Source of the DNA: CAZAMP01 sp964486455 | GTDB lineage: Bacteria > Eisenbacteria > RBG-16-71-46 > CAZAMP01 | Direction of reading: 5' to 3' | DNA length: 5,564 bases | Assembly: GCA_964486455.1 (NCBI GenBank) | Contig: CAZAMP010000088.1 | Location: 1 to 5,564, forward strand | Shown: in pieces, positions 5,317 to 5,564 of the stretch | Layout: every line of letters starts with the position of its first letter | Position numbering within the stretch: the first letter of the stretch is position 1 | Translations under genes and position numbers: made by a program | Notes under the pieces: generated by a model | Databases searched by the model: none | Seen by the model: only the letters and a program-made list of their open reading frames with translations | Told to the model about the DNA's origin: nothing

Positions 5317-5564
5317 GCGGTGACCTCCCCGTGAAGCTCCCGCCAAAGGGTCGAGACGTCACGGACGAACGCGGCGTCCACGTCACGCGGCGCCGGACTC
5401 TGCTCGATGAAATGGCGCACGACCCCCGCCTGGGGATGGTCGTCGTAGCCCATGAGAAACGCCAGAAGCACTTCGGTCTTGCGCCAGATGAGCAGGTTCT
5501 CCCTGAGAAAGATGTAGTGGCGGCACGCGGTCGCGGCCAGCCCGTAGAGTTCTCGATACGTGAA
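5313..5564 (-). CDS. C-terminal fragment of an unidentified protein, coupled to tatT
   Basis: An open frame enters from the right edge of the window and ends with TGA at 5313-5315. It gives the last 83 residues of a protein whose start lies beyond 5564. The visible part begins FTYRELYGLAATACRHYIFL, continues with RENLLIWRKTEVLLAFLMG and ends ELHGEVTA. It is rich in Leu, Arg and aromatics, looks like a folded mostly helical soluble domain, and has no obvious membrane helix. I do not recognise the family. Its stop overlaps the tatT start as ATGA, and its last codons contain the tatT ribosome-binding site, so it belongs to the same operon. Codon third positions are G/C-rich as in the rest of the operon. 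It may serve ligand metabolism or receptor function, but nothing visible decides this. Confidence 0.75.
   Translation of the reverse strand, partial: FTYRELYGLAATACRHYIFLRENLLIWRKTEVLLAFLMGYDDHPQAGVVRHFIEQSPAPRDVDAAFVRDVSTLWRELHGEVTA
5323..5330 (-). promoter_or_regulatory. Strong ribosome-binding site deciding the tatT start
   Basis: The minus-strand sequence GGGGAGGT lies 6 bases before the ATG at 5316, within the final codons of the upstream gene. It supports 5316 as the tatT start rather than the in-frame ATG 30 bases earlier. Confidence 0.75.

Noticed and set aside
4420..5334. A 304-codon plus-strand open frame opposite tatT.
   Set aside because: It is an antisense shadow of a GC-biased gene; tatT has clear family motifs, a signal sequence and a strong ribosome-binding site, and the opposite frame yields no recognisable protein.
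5317..5346. The longer tatT form starting at the ATG at 5346.
   Set aside because: It would add ten polar residues ahead of the signal peptide and ignore the strong ribosome-binding site placed for the ATG at 5316.

Overview
The window looks like chromosomal DNA of a Gram-negative, GC-rich bacterium. The evidence is a periplasmic binding protein, a lipoprotein of an outer-membrane-bearing type, and codons in the large operon that mostly end in G or C. The phylum cannot be fixed from the sequence. The T-component found here is known from spirochaetes (Treponema pallidum Tp0956) and is common in deltaproteobacterial-type and environmental lineages.

Layout: bases 1-101 are a leader with two near-identical 19-base direct repeats and several mutually exclusive stem-loops. 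An orphan plus-strand gene (102-977) encodes a protein with one predicted membrane helix and no family I recognise. Bases 978-1444 lie between convergent transcription units and hold no convincing gene: a strong GC hairpin (1027-1050) that may terminate one or both units, a nested set of inverted repeats (1098-1129), and a short CxxC-containing reading frame that is probably not a gene.

The rest (1445-5564) is one minus-strand operon, read right to left: the C-terminal 83 codons of an unidentified protein, then the TRAP-transporter T-component lipoprotein (tatT), the periplasmic solute receptor (dctP), the small membrane subunit (dctQ) and the large membrane subunit (dctM). Three of the four junctions are ATGA overlaps and the fourth is a 16-base gap, so the five genes are very probably co-transcribed and partly translationally coupled. 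Together they should form a sodium- or proton-driven tripartite uptake system: DctP captures a ligand in the periplasm, TatT (a lipoprotein with TPR-like helical repeats) docks with it, and DctQM moves the ligand across the inner membrane.

The most interesting biology is in this operon. The receptor has Trp at the position where almost all DctP proteins carry the arginine that binds the ligand carboxylate, as expected for the unusual TatT-associated class proposed to handle hydrophobic ligands. An unknown gene is translationally coupled to the front of tatT. Strong ribosome-binding sites precede the two periplasmic components, while the two membrane subunits have weak sites and rely on coupling.
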